Below are positions 31,182 to 40,254 of a stretch of DNA of 64,000 nucleotides, in pieces (position 1 is the stretch's first letter; each line of letters begins with the position of its first letter). The stretch lies in the NCBI RefSeq assembly GCF_016592435.1, contig NZ_AP014545.1, forward strand, positions 682,001-746,000. The letters run 5' to 3'. The notes beneath the pieces are model-generated. The model did no database searches. It had not been told where the DNA came from and saw only the letters and a list, made by a program, of their open reading frames with translations. Position numbers and translations under genes: made by a program. The stretch comes from Amphritea japonica ATCC BAA-1530. Its GTDB lineage: Bacteria; Pseudomonadota; Gammaproteobacteria; Pseudomonadales; Balneatricaceae.

Positions 31182-31778
31182 ATGGGAACCGGATCACTCA
31201 TTTTTTTAGTTGTTATAGCAATACTAGTCTTTTATGTAGTGGCTATTTATAACCGCCTGGTAACGCTTAAAAATCGATTTCAGAACAGCTTTGCGCAGAT
31301 CGATGTGCAATTAAAGCGGCGCTACGATCTGATTCCAAATCTGGTTGAAACCGCTAAAGCTTATCTTGAGCATGAGCGTGGAACGCTGGAGGCGGTCATT
31401 GCTGCCCGAAATGAAGCGATGGCAGGACTTAAGGCCGCTGCAGCAAACCCGGAAAGTGCACAGGCATTGTCGCAACTTGCTAAAGCCGAGGGGGGCCTGC
31501 AAGGGGCGCTGGGTAAGTTAAGTATTGTGGTGGAGGATTATCCTGATCTGAAAGCCGATACCAATATGCGCCAGTTAAGTGAAGAGCTTACCTCAACTGA
31601 GAACCGTGTGTCCTTCGCTCGCCAGGCTTTTAATGATGCTGTCACTGACTACAATAGTTATAAGCAGAGCTTTCCTCCGGTGATTCTGGCAGGAACTTTT
31701 GGGCACGTTAAAGATGCGTCTTTATTAGAGTTTGCGGACAAAGAACAGCTTCAGGCTGCACCTAAAGTTAGTTTCTGA
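31182..31778 (+). CDS. lemA: LemA family protein
   Basis: The protein has an N-terminal membrane segment (LIFLVVIAILVFYVVAIYN) followed by the LemA helical domain: LKNRFQNSFAQIDVQLKRRYDLIPNLVET, AIAARNEAM-like helix and ENRVSFARQAFNDAVTDYN. Two ATGs (31179 and 31182) are possible; AGGAG at 31171-31175 favours the second. LemA genes often precede a membrane metallopeptidase, as here. The biochemical role of LemA proteins is unsettled. Confidence 0.93.
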   Translation: MGTGSLIFLVVIAILVFYVVAIYNRLVTLKNRFQNSFAQIDVQLKRRYDLIPNLVETAKAYLEHERGTLEAVIAARNEAMAGLKAAAANPESAQALSQLAKAEGGLQGALGKLSIVVEDYPDLKADTNMRQLSEELTSTENRVSFARQAFNDAVTDYNSYKQSFPPVILAGTFGHVKDASLLEFADKEQLQAAPKVSF

Positions 31779-31816
31779 AGGCTTTAAATTAGAGTGCTCC
31801 AATGTAGGTTCTGCAA

Positions 31817-33715
31817 ATGAATTTCTATGCGGCTCAAGATCAGGCCCGTAAGAGCAGTCGTGTGTTGTTACTGCTCTTTATTCTTCTTAATTTGGCAATG
31901 GTGTGCCTGATTAATCTCTTGTTTGCCTGGTATCTCTGGGTAAATGATGACCCTCTGTCTCTGCCGGACAGAGTATTTCTAGATTACCTCAGTTGGGAAC
32001 GTATTTTTATTGTGGCGACAGCGATAGGTCTGCTATTGATCTTTGCAGCCTGGCTGAAATGGCTTGATGTAAAGCAGGGAGGTGGCGCGGTTGCTGAACA
32101 GTTTGGCGGCAGTCAGATACTTCATTCGACGGCAGATAGTAGCGAAAGACAATTGCTTAATGTGGTAGAGGAGATGGCGTTGGCAGCAGGTGTGCCAGTG
32201 CCGCCTGTATATGTTATGCGTCAAGAGACGGGTATCAACGCTTTTGCAGCCGGTCTTGGTCTGACCGATGCTGCTATTTGTGTGACTCGGGGGGCTTTGG
32301 ATGGGCTTAACCGGGATCAATTGCAGGGCGTTATTGCCCACGAATTCAGTCATATACTTAACGGCGATATGCGTCTCAATATGCGTTTATTGATCATGCT
32401 GCATGGCATGGTGTTTTTCGGCGAGCTTGGACGAATGTTTGCCAGTAGCCGCACCAGTTGGTGGGTTGATTCAAGTAAGTCGCGTAACTCCAGTCGCGGC
32501 TATCTGGTGTTGCTGGGTTTGGGGCTGATGATTATCGGCTGGTGCGGGGTCTTGTTGGGTAACATGCTAAAAGCGGCGATTAGCCGGCAGCGTGAGTTTC
32601 TGGCGGATGCTTCGGCTGTGCAATTTACCCGTAATCCTGATGGTATAGGCGGGGCGCTGAAAGTGATTGGCGGAAGCTCGTTCCAGGGGCATATGAATCA
32701 CCCCAGCAGCCAGGAGGCAGGTCATCTGTTTTTTACGGCGGTGATGCCCGGGTGGTTATGGTCGACTCATCCGCCGCTGGATCAGCGTATTCGAAAGATA
32801 GAACCGCGCTGGAATGGTGAGTATCTTAATCCAGAACCGTTAGTGACAGACTCTACCCCTGATTTTGATCGAGCCAAGCCTAAAAAAGAAGTTGTTGATC
32901 GTCTGATTGGCACGCTTGCAGGTGTTGAGTTGATGGATTATGCGTCTGGGGAGTCGGAGGAAACGGGGGCATCAGGGGCATCAGGGGCTGACAGTGACCT
33001 GTATAGTCTGGCTCGTGATCCCTATGATGCCCGGATAGTATTGCTAGGATTACTGCTGGATGGTGATAGTGCTATCAAGGATAAGCAGCTGCACCTTATT
33101 ACGGAACAGGATATGGCGTTGTCAAAGCGTTTAGGGCGCTGCTTGCCCTTATTCGCAGGCCTTCCCCGTGAAGCGTACCTGCAGCTGATTGAGTTGACGA
33201 TTCCAGCTTTGAAGTCCCAGTCAGTTCATCAATATAAAGCGTTTAAACGACTGCTGCTTCAGGTTGTGCAAGCAGATCAGCAGATAGATCTGTTTGAATG
33301 GGTGCTTTATCAATTAGTGAGTCGCTATTGTGATGCGCATTTTGGCATGGCGAGAAAACGCGAGAATCGTCATAAAGTGCTGGATACCTTAAAAGAGCCT
33401 TACGCCCTGGTTACCTCTATGCTGGCTTATCATGGGGAGAGTTCTGAGGATATCAGCATTAAAGCCTTTACTCGCGGCGCTGGCGTGGCAGGTTTTTATA
33501 CGCTGAAACCGGTCTCTCAAGAAAAGTGCAATCGGGAATCTTTAGCTAAGGCAGTGTCCGAATTGGCGGCGGCAACTCCCTTTATACGTCAGCGATTGTT
33601 GAAAGGGATGGTGCAGGTGGTGCGGCTTGATGGACGGATTATGCCCGTTGAGCGTGAGTTGATTACTGCGGTAGCCGCGATAATGGAAAGTCCGTTGATA
33701 GGTCTGGATGATTAA
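31817..33715 (+). CDS. M48 family membrane zinc metallopeptidase with long C-terminal domain
   Basis: The 632-residue protein has two N-terminal membrane segments, then an M48 domain with the zinc-binding HEFSH at residues 175-179 and two further hydrophobic segments. The HtpX-like REFLADASAVQFTRNPDG segment supplies the third ligand. The last 300 residues (after about 340) form an extra soluble-looking domain that includes RQRLLKGMVQVVRLDGRIMP, reminiscent of a TerB-like helical module. It follows lemA by 38 bp. Substrates are unknown; membrane protein quality control is the usual role of the family. Confidence 0.9.
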   Translation: MNFYAAQDQARKSSRVLLLLFILLNLAMVCLINLLFAWYLWVNDDPLSLPDRVFLDYLSWERIFIVATAIGLLLIFAAWLKWLDVKQGGGAVAEQFGGSQILHSTADSSERQLLNVVEEMALAAGVPVPPVYVMRQETGINAFAAGLGLTDAAICVTRGALDGLNRDQLQGVIAHEFSHILNGDMRLNMRLLIMLHGMVFFGELGRMFASSRTSWWVDSSKSRNSSRGYLVLLGLGLMIIGWCGVLLGNMLKAAISRQREFLADASAVQFTRNPDGIGGALKVIGGSSFQGHMNHPSSQEAGHLFFTAVMPGWLWSTHPPLDQRIRKIEPRWNGEYLNPEPLVTDSTPDFDRAKPKKEVVDRLIGTLAGVELMDYASGESEETGASGASGADSDLYSLARDPYDARIVLLGLLLDGDSAIKDKQLHLITEQDMALSKRLGRCLPLFAGLPREAYLQLIELTIPALKSQSVHQYKAFKRLLLQVVQADQQIDLFEWVLYQLVSRYCDAHFGMARKRENRHKVLDTLKEPYALVTSMLAYHGESSEDISIKAFTRGAGVAGFYTLKPVSQEKCNRESLAKAVSELAAATPFIRQRLLKGMVQVVRLDGRIMPVERELITAVAAIMESPLIGLDD

Positions 33716-33731
33716 GCTGTACCAATTTCAA

Positions 33732-34472
33732 CTAGTGACTATAAAGGGACTTTCCGCCATCCACGGCGATAATCTGACCTGTAATAAAGTTCTGGCGAGC
33801 CAAAAATAACAAGGTTTCAGCGATATCTTCCGGTGACCCAGTCCGCTTCAGCAGAGTTTTATTCACTATGGCGGTCTGTTCTTCAGGGCTAATGCTTGCT
33901 GCTTGTTCTGGCCATAGAATCGGACCGGGAGCAATGCCATTGACCCGTACTTCAGGAGCCAGCTCTTTCGCCAGACTTATCGTCATCATCTGAAGCCCTG
34001 CTTTAGCGATGGAATAAATTGGGTAACCAGGTAGCGCTCGTTGCGCATGGATGTCCACCAAATTAATAATCGAGCCTTGCTGCTGCTTTAAACTACCTGC
34101 TAGTTGTGCTGAGAGAAAGTAGGCCGCTTTCAGATTGCTGTTGATGAGATCGTCCCACTGTTGGTCTGTGCTCTCTTGCAGGGGGGTAGGGTAGAATGAA
34201 GAGGCGTTGTTGATCAGTAGATCTACCCGTCCCCAGTAAACCAGTGCCTGTTCTGCCAATTTTGAAATTTCTGGCGGATGATTCAGGTCAGCTTGTATGA
34301 CGAGGGCGCTATCGGCTCGGTCGTTATTTAAACGTTGTGCGAGCTTTTCTGCGTCGGAGATCGAGTGGTTGCAGTGGATAATTACCCGATAGCCCTGTTG
34401 CCACAGTTTGTGGGCTATTGTAGCGCCAATTCTTCGGGCTGCTCCGGTGACCAGGGCAACAGGTTGATTCAT
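33732..34472 (-). CDS. FolM-like short-chain dehydrogenase (pteridine reductase type)
   Basis: The 246-residue classical SDR starts at an ATG overlapping the cca stop by ATGA; an upstream in-frame start at 34511 lies inside cca. The nucleotide motif is TGAARRIG, where the Arg is typical of FolM and trypanosomatid pteridine reductases. NNASSF and the catalytic YSIAK follow. FolM reduces dihydromonapterin or dihydrofolate. The substrate assignment is inferred from the motif. Confidence 0.82.
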   Translation of the reverse strand: MNQPVALVTGAARRIGATIAHKLWQQGYRVIIHCNHSISDAEKLAQRLNNDRADSALVIQADLNHPPEISKLAEQALVYWGRVDLLINNASSFYPTPLQESTDQQWDDLINSNLKAAYFLSAQLAGSLKQQQGSIINLVDIHAQRALPGYPIYSIAKAGLQMMTISLAKELAPEVRVNGIAPGPILWPEQAASISPEEQTAIVNKTLLKRTGSPEDIAETLLFLARQNFITGQIIAVDGGKSLYSH

Positions 34473-35599
34473 TCTAACGTACCCTCTATCTGTTGCTGGC
34501 AAATATTCCATTGAGCCTGGGTGATGGCGTCTCCCAATGCTTTCCCCTTGAAACCTTGTTTCATGAGCTGTTGCGGGTTGATCTGCTGTAACAGCTCCAG
34601 TAGCTCAGGAAGTTGTTTTTTAGCGGTTAGCTCCTCATCGCAGATTTGTTCACAGCCTTGCAATAGTAGTGGTAAGTGCTCACTTCGCCGTAATAACCCT
34701 AGTTCAGAAATGAGCGTAAGCCGTTCCGTCGCATCTAACTGAGAAAACCGGCATAGACGGTCTGACTGGGTGCAGAGCTGAAGTGCTAGGTCTCGGTATG
34801 CATTGGGCGTCCTGTGAATATCACAAAAAGTTTTGATTTTTTGAATGCTCAGTTCAGTATGGGATGCACCTTTAATGAAAGCGGTACGTAATAAAATGGC
34901 AAAGCGTACTTTTGCATCGCTAGCCTGACGGATCGCTGTGAGTGTCGGCAGGTGGTTAGCGGCTGTCGTCAGCTCGGGAAATAACGCTTCTAGAGCGTTG
35001 GATTCTTGTAAGGCGATGAGAAAGGCTTCGGGTGAGGTCTCGCCCAGTGCCCGCTGAAATTCCTGCCACACCCGTTCAGCTGTCAGGTGCTCCAGTTCAT
35101 CTCCAGCGGCAAGCGTCTGCATCAGCGTCATTGTTTCCGGGGCGATACTAAATCCCATTGAGGCATAACGAGCAAGAAAGCGGGCTACGCGGAGTACGCG
35201 CAGAGGGTCTTCAGAAAAAGCCGGAGAGACATGCCGCAGGACCTTGGCGTTCAGGTCTGCTTGTCCTTGGTAGGGATCGGTGATTTTTCCTTGATCGTCC
35301 ATCGCCATTGCGTTGATCGTAAGATCGCGGCGAATGAGATCCTGTTCCAGGGTGACATCAGGGCTAGCGTGATATTGAAAACCGGTATAACCCTTACCAG
35401 ATTTACGTTCGGTACGGGCCAGGGCGTATTCTTCGCCGCTATCAGGGTGGATAAAGACGGGGAAATCTTTACCTACCGGGCGAAACCCCAGTTCAAGCAT
35501 TTTATCAGGACTGGCGCCCACGACCACCCAGTCCCGATCGTAGATTGGATAGCCTAATAAGGTATCCCGGACGGCTCCTCCAACCAGAAAGGTTTGCAT
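34469..35599 (-). CDS. cca: CCA tRNA nucleotidyltransferase
   Basis: Cca adds or repairs the 3' CCA of tRNAs. The 376-residue protein has the class II head domain: FLVGGAVRDTLLG, then the metal-binding DRDWVVVGA, RRDLTINAMAMD and FSEDPLRVLRVARFLARY. It is shorter than the E. coli enzyme, and I see no HD phosphohydrolase domain at its C-terminus. It is followed by the FolM-like gene with a 4-bp overlap. Confidence 0.95.
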   Translation of the reverse strand: MQTFLVGGAVRDTLLGYPIYDRDWVVVGASPDKMLELGFRPVGKDFPVFIHPDSGEEYALARTERKSGKGYTGFQYHASPDVTLEQDLIRRDLTINAMAMDDQGKITDPYQGQADLNAKVLRHVSPAFSEDPLRVLRVARFLARYASMGFSIAPETMTLMQTLAAGDELEHLTAERVWQEFQRALGETSPEAFLIALQESNALEALFPELTTAANHLPTLTAIRQASDAKVRFAILLRTAFIKGASHTELSIQKIKTFCDIHRTPNAYRDLALQLCTQSDRLCRFSQLDATERLTLISELGLLRRSEHLPLLLQGCEQICDEELTAKKQLPELLELLQQINPQQLMKQGFKGKALGDAITQAQWNICQQQIEGTLE

Positions 35600-35602
35600 G
35601 CT

Positions 35603-35923
35603 TTAGTCGCTGGAACACTGGTCGGGACGACTGGCCTGCCAGAGTTCAAAGCCGCCATCGAGACTATATACCTGATCAAAACCCTGTTGGATCAGAAAGC
35701 CCGCAGCTGATTGACTGCTGAAACCGTGATAGCAGCATATAATTAAGGGGGCATCCATATCAGCAGATTGGGTGAATTCATGGAGCGAATCGTTGCTCAG
35801 GTGAACGGCGTTAATGATATGGCTCTCTTGGTAACTTTGCGGGTCACGAATGTCAGCGACCACGGCGCCTTCAGCAATGAGTTGTTCAGCTTGAGCGATA
35901 TTGATACATTCAAAGTTATCCAT
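35603..35923 (-). CDS. glpE: Thiosulfate sulfurtransferase GlpE (single-domain rhodanese)
   Basis: The 106-residue protein is a single rhodanese domain: FECINIAQAEQLI, VADIRDPQSYQESHI and the active-site loop CYHGFSS with catalytic C64, then VYSLDGGFELWQ. Length and motifs match E. coli GlpE, which transfers sulfur from thiosulfate to cyanide or thioredoxin. It follows apaH with a 1-bp overlap, although in E. coli glpE lies elsewhere. Confidence 0.92.
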   Translation of the reverse strand: MDNFECINIAQAEQLIAEGAVVADIRDPQSYQESHIINAVHLSNDSLHEFTQSADMDAPLIICCYHGFSSQSAAGFLIQQGFDQVYSLDGGFELWQASRPDQCSSD

Positions 35924-36744
35924 CAGTTGCCGTACCTCTTTTTGCTTTTTACAGAAAACAATTCTTTATCATCCAGCCGGAGAGCTGTTAGCTTATTTCC
36001 CCAGACGCAGCCGGTATCTAAGGCATATATGTTAGCTTTGTCTACTTTTCCTTCCAGGGCTGCCCAGTGCCCGAAAATAAGATGGTTTTTCCTGATGGCT
36101 TTGCTCTTATGGTTGAACCAGGGCATGAAGCCCGCTGGCTGGCTGGCCAGTGTGCCTTTGGCTGAGAATTCCATTTTACCTTCGCTGTCGCAAAAGCGCA
36201 TCCGGGTAAAGTAGTTGGTAATCGTTCTAAGTCGGTCCCAGCCTTCCAGTTCACCGGACCAGCTGGTGGGTTGGTTGCCGTACATATGCCTGAAAAATTC
36301 CTTAGCCAGAGTTCCTTGTAGTACGGTTTCAACTTCGCGGGCGCGCCGGTGTGCTTTTTTGAGTGACCACTGGGGAGGGATGCCAGCGTGGACCATCGTG
36401 AATCCTAATTTCTCATCGGTCGCAAGCAGGGGTTGGAAACGCAGCCAGTTGATCAGTTTAGGGGCATCGGGAGCCGTTAGAATATCAGAGAATGTATCAG
36501 ATCGTTTAGTTTTGATGACGCCATAATAGACCGCCAGCATATGCAGATCGTGGTTGCCCAGTACGATTGTGACTTGATCCCCCAGCGAATACAAAAAACG
36601 TAGCGTTTCCAGAGATTTAGGGCCCCGGTTAACTAGGTCTCCAGCCAGCCATAGCCTGTCGTTGTCACTGAAATCAACCTTCTCCAGTAACGCCTGAAGT
36701 TCATCGTAACAGCCTTGGATATCCCCGATTGCATAAGTTGCCAT
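35923..36744 (-). CDS. apaH: Diadenosine tetraphosphatase ApaH
   Basis: ApaH cleaves Ap4A and related caps symmetrically to ADP. The 273-residue phosphoesterase has TYAIGDIQGCYDELQALLEK, LAGDLVNRGPKSLETLRFL and VLGNHDLHMLA (metal ligands), then MVHAGIPPQW and GHWAALEG. It is next to apaG, as usual. Confidence 0.96.
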   Translation of the reverse strand: MATYAIGDIQGCYDELQALLEKVDFSDNDRLWLAGDLVNRGPKSLETLRFLYSLGDQVTIVLGNHDLHMLAVYYGVIKTKRSDTFSDILTAPDAPKLINWLRFQPLLATDEKLGFTMVHAGIPPQWSLKKAHRRAREVETVLQGTLAKEFFRHMYGNQPTSWSGELEGWDRLRTITNYFTRMRFCDSEGKMEFSAKGTLASQPAGFMPWFNHKSKAIRKNHLIFGHWAALEGKVDKANIYALDTGCVWGNKLTALRLDDKELFSVKSKKRYGN

Positions 36745-36751
36745 GTGTTCC

Positions 36752-37138
36752 TCAGTGCAGAGCGTTCGGTTGAGCTAAAGTAAATGGCTCAATATCAGCA
36801 TTAAAGGTTTGGCCATCGTTTGTTTGCATTTGATAGTGTCCTTGCATACTACCGACCCGGGTACTCAGTACGGTTCCACTGGTATAGCTATAGCTTTGCT
36901 GTGGCTCGATTACGGGCTGCTCTCCGATCACCCCCTCACCTTCGACTTCCTGGATTTTCTCATCGCCATCGACGATTAACCACCGCCGCCGGAGTAGTTG
37001 CACCGGTTGCTGATCGTTATTTGTGATGGTGATGTGGTAGGAAAAAACATAGCGTTTTTTTGCCGGATCAGACTGATCCGGCAGGTATGCTGTTTCTACA
37101 TTAATGGCGATATTATTAGCTGTTTCTGAGAAGATCAT
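36752..37138 (-). CDS. apaG: ApaG (Co2+/Mg2+ efflux-associated, fibronectin-like fold)
   Basis: The 128-residue protein shows the ApaG pattern: YVFSYHITITNNDQQPVQL, RRRWLIVDGDEKIQEVEGEG, GEQPVIEPQQSYSYTSGT and GSMQGHYQM. Its function is not well defined; mutants affect cobalt resistance in enterics. It lies between rsmA and apaH. Confidence 0.95.
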   Translation of the reverse strand: MIFSETANNIAINVETAYLPDQSDPAKKRYVFSYHITITNNDQQPVQLLRRRWLIVDGDEKIQEVEGEGVIGEQPVIEPQQSYSYTSGTVLSTRVGSMQGHYQMQTNDGQTFNADIEPFTLAQPNALH

Positions 37139-37149
37139 ATAGCGTCGTT

Positions 37150-37956
37150 TTATAGTTGTTTGCTGCTCAGATAATCACTTATCTGGATAAAGTCTGTCAG
37201 GGCAAGTCGTTCCGGACGTAAGCCAGGGTCGATGCCAAGCGCTTCTATTTCATCACCGGAGAGCAGAGGTTTGAGATTGTTACGCAATGTTTTTCTGCGC
37301 TGGCCAAAGGCAGTACGCACAACGATTGCCAGTTTGTCTATATCTTTAGCCGGGTGAGGTAGCTCTTTGTAAGGTATCAGGCGGACAATGGCAGAATCAA
37401 CCTTTGGGGCGGGATCGAAGGCATGGGGTGGTACCAGAAATAGCGGTTCTACATGGCAATAGTATTGAGCCATGATGCCCAGGCGACCGTAAGCGCTTTC
37501 GCCTGGCTGAGCGGCCAGCCGGTCTACGACCTCTTTTTGCAGCATAAAGTGCATGTCTTCAATCTGATCAGCAAAGCTTAAAAGATGGAAAATTAACGGT
37601 GTGGATATGTTATAGGGCAGGTTGCCGACAACACGTAACTGCTCATCTTGCTGCTGCAGGGAGCTGAAATCAAATTTCAGGGCATCGCCTTCATGGATGG
37701 TAAATTTTTCTGCATAGCTGAAGAACTTGGTTCGTAGAATAGGTATCAGGTCTCGATCAAGTTCGACTACATCCAGGCGCTGGCAAAGATCTAATAATTC
37801 TTCTGTTATCGCGCCGAGTCCAGGGCCGATCTCGATCAGATGCTGTGTTTCACCTGGGGCTATAGCCCGGACGATACGGCGGATAATACCTTGATCCTGA
37901 AGGAAATTCTGACCAAATCTTTTGCGCGCTTTGTGGCCTGCTGGCTTGTTACTCAT
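37150..37956 (-). CDS. rsmA: 16S rRNA dimethyladenosine transferase RsmA (KsgA)
   Basis: RsmA dimethylates A1518 and A1519 of 16S rRNA late in 30S assembly. The 268-residue protein has [17 protein letters not shown], the SAM motif [27 protein letters not shown] and the catalytic [14 protein letters not shown]. The start overlaps the pdxA end by 8 bp. Confidence 0.97.
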   Translation of the reverse strand: MSNKPAGHKARKRFGQNFLQDQGIIRRIVRAIAPGETQHLIEIGPGLGAITEELLDLCQRLDVVELDRDLIPILRTKFFSYAEKFTIHEGDALKFDFSSLQQQDEQLRVVGNLPYNISTPLIFHLLSFADQIEDMHFMLQKEVVDRLAAQPGESAYGRLGIMAQYYCHVEPLFLVPPHAFDPAPKVDSAIVRLIPYKELPHPAKDIDKLAIVVRTAFGQRRKTLRNNLKPLLSGDEIEALGIDPGLRPERLALTDFIQISDYLSSKQL

Positions 37957-38956
37957 TCATTATTCCGGTGTTATAACGATTACTTGCCATTTCGGCAGCA
38001 TAATTGATGGCGGTTAGTAAGCTGCCGCTGTCGGCTTGGCCGCTTCCGGCAAGATCCAGAGCGGTGCCATGATCAACTGAGGTGCGGATAATAGGCATCC
38101 CCAGGGTGATATTAACTGCGCGGCCAAAGCCCTTATATTTGAGTACAGGAAGTCCCTGATCATGATACATGGCCAGTACCGCATCAGCGGTATTGAGTAA
38201 TTTATCAGTAAATAATGTATCAGCGGGCAATGGGTCGCTAAGATTGAAATTCTGTTGCCTCAACCGATCAATAACGGGCTGTATCACCTCTATCTCTTCC
38301 CTGCCCATATGGCCGCCTTCACCGGCATGAGGGTTGAGCCCGGCAATTAAAATTCTGGGATTCTTCAAACCAAAACTTTGTTGGAGGTCCTGTTGCAGAA
38401 CTGATAATACCTCTTCAAGCAGAGGCTGGGTAATGGCAGCAGGGACTTCTGTAAGAGGGAGGTGGGTCGTTGCTAAAGCAACTCGTAGTCCTTCCGTTGC
38501 CAGCATCATCACGACTTTACTTGTGTGAGTGAGTTGTTCGAGAAACTCGGTATGCCCGCTGAAGGGGATGCCCGCATCGTTGATCACCCCTTTGTGCACA
38601 GGAGCAGTGACTAATGCGGCAAATTCCTTACTCTGACAACCCTGTGTGGCCCGGGTTAGAGTCTCTAGAATGTAGCTGGCATTGGCTGAATTGAGTTGTC
38701 CGGGTATTGCTGCTTCGGTAAGGTTGACTGGAGATATCCAGAGTGATCCTGCAGGCGTAGCACAGACTTGTTCTTCTTCTGAGTATGGCAGTAGTGTCAG
38801 CGGCAGATTGAGCGCTTGAGCGCGCTGCTGCATCATTTCCGGATCGGCAATGACCACTAATTGGTGGTCATGGCCCTGCTGAGCTATCTGAATACAGAGA
38901 TCAGGCCCGATTCCGGCGGGTTCACCCGGGGTCAGGGCTAGTCTATAGGATTGCAT
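37949..38956 (-). CDS. pdxA: 4-hydroxythreonine-4-phosphate dehydrogenase PdxA
   Basis: PdxA works in the DXP-dependent pyridoxal phosphate pathway. The 335-residue protein begins [18 protein letters not shown] and shows [36 protein letters not shown] and [17 protein letters not shown] (metal-binding His residues), ending with [13 protein letters not shown]. It is in the order surA-pdxA-rsmA, conserved in enterics. Confidence 0.97.
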   Translation of the reverse strand: MQSYRLALTPGEPAGIGPDLCIQIAQQGHDHQLVVIADPEMMQQRAQALNLPLTLLPYSEEEQVCATPAGSLWISPVNLTEAAIPGQLNSANASYILETLTRATQGCQSKEFAALVTAPVHKGVINDAGIPFSGHTEFLEQLTHTSKVVMMLATEGLRVALATTHLPLTEVPAAITQPLLEEVLSVLQQDLQQSFGLKNPRILIAGLNPHAGEGGHMGREEIEVIQPVIDRLRQQNFNLSDPLPADTLFTDKLLNTADAVLAMYHDQGLPVLKYKGFGRAVNITLGMPIIRTSVDHGTALDLAGSGQADSGSLLTAINYAAEMASNRYNTGIMNE

Positions 38957-38961
38957 CTGTA

Positions 38962-40254
38962 TTACTTAAGCTCGATGTAAGCTTGGGAACGGATTTCACG
39001 TAACCAGTTCTGCAGTTCTTCATTGAACTTACGCTGACGTATCGTAGCTCGAGCTTGATTGGTCTGCATTTCATCACCCATATCCTGCTCACGACTATCT
39101 TCTACTTTGAGGATATGCCAGCCAAACCGGGATTCAAAGGGTGCACTGAACTGATCCTTGGCTGTATTAAACATTACCTGCTCAAATTCAGGCACCATCT
39201 GGCCAGCTTGTGTCCACCCTAAGTCACCGCCTAATGAGCCGCTGCCAGGGTCATCGCTATGTTGTTTCGCCAGTTCATCAAAAGGAACGCCTTCCTTTAT
39301 TTTTTGATAGATCGACTCTATCTCACGACGGGTCTGGGCCGGAGAACGTATCTCGTTGGGGCTTAGAAGAATGTGGCTAACCTTAACCTGTTTAACCAGC
39401 TGAACAGTGCCGCCCTGCTTGTCCATGACTTTCAGTATGTGAAAGCCGCTAGGACTGCGTAGCGGATTACTAAACTCACCAGTCTTGAGTGTCTTCACCA
39501 CAGAAGCAAACTCTTCCGGCATCTCGTTGAGTTTACGCCAGCCAATCGCGCCGCCTTTCAGTGCGTTTGGACCTTTGGAGTGCGATATCGCTGTTTCTGC
39601 GAAATTAGCCCCACCTTCCAGTTGTACAAATATCTCATTAGCACGTTGTTGAGCCGACTGGATCATTGTAGCAGTCGCTTGCAATGGAACCGCAATAAGG
39701 ACTTGGGAGATATTGTAACGTTCAGAGCTCAGCTGTTGTCCCTGTTGAGACTCAAGGTAGTTATTGATCTCTTGTTGGGAGACATTGATACGGCTGTTGA
39801 CAATGCGCTGTTGAATTCGCTGGATCAGCATCTCATTGCGGATCTGTTGACGTGCCTGAGCGTAATCCTGCCCTTCGGCGATTAAAGCCTCACGGAACTG
39901 CTCCAGTGTTAGTTTTGAGCCTGCAGCTATTCGCTCCATTGAGGCGTTCAGCTCGCTATCGCTGATTCTGATGCCTCTTTCTTTACCAATCTGCAATTGA
40001 ATATTGTCTAGAATCAATCGGTCCAATACCTGACCTTGTAGTACTTGCTCATCGGGGATTCCGCGTCCCTGAGCATTCAGTCGGGCTTTGATGATCGCTT
40101 CACGATTACTGAGTTCGCTCTGTAAAACGATATCATCATTTACGATAGCGATGATGCGATCAATAGGAGTGTCTATGGCACTGGCCGAGACGCTTAATCC
40201 CAGTAATAGGGCAGCCACACTTGGCTTTAGTTTATTCATGAGCTTAGTAGTCAT
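38962..40254 (-). CDS. surA: Periplasmic chaperone/peptidyl-prolyl isomerase SurA
   Basis: SurA escorts outer-membrane proteins, including LptD, through the periplasm. I choose the ATG at 40254 (GAAGAG upstream), which gives 430 residues and a signal peptide ending near SVSASA. The frame is open further up to 40314 inside lptD. An N-terminal chaperone domain is followed by two parvulin domains (around [12 protein letters not shown]... and [12 protein letters not shown]...), each with a G-x-LGW-type end such as [17 protein letters not shown]. It overlaps lptD by 11 bp. Confidence 0.94.
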   Translation of the reverse strand: MTTKLMNKLKPSVAALLLGLSVSASAIDTPIDRIIAIVNDDIVLQSELSNREAIIKARLNAQGRGIPDEQVLQGQVLDRLILDNIQLQIGKERGIRISDSELNASMERIAAGSKLTLEQFREALIAEGQDYAQARQQIRNEMLIQRIQQRIVNSRINVSQQEINNYLESQQGQQLSSERYNISQVLIAVPLQATATMIQSAQQRANEIFVQLEGGANFAETAISHSKGPNALKGGAIGWRKLNEMPEEFASVVKTLKTGEFSNPLRSPSGFHILKVMDKQGGTVQLVKQVKVSHILLSPNEIRSPAQTRREIESIYQKIKEGVPFDELAKQHSDDPGSGSLGGDLGWTQAGQMVPEFEQVMFNTAKDQFSAPFESRFGWHILKVEDSREQDMGDEMQTNQARATIRQRKFNEELQNWLREIRSQAYIELK

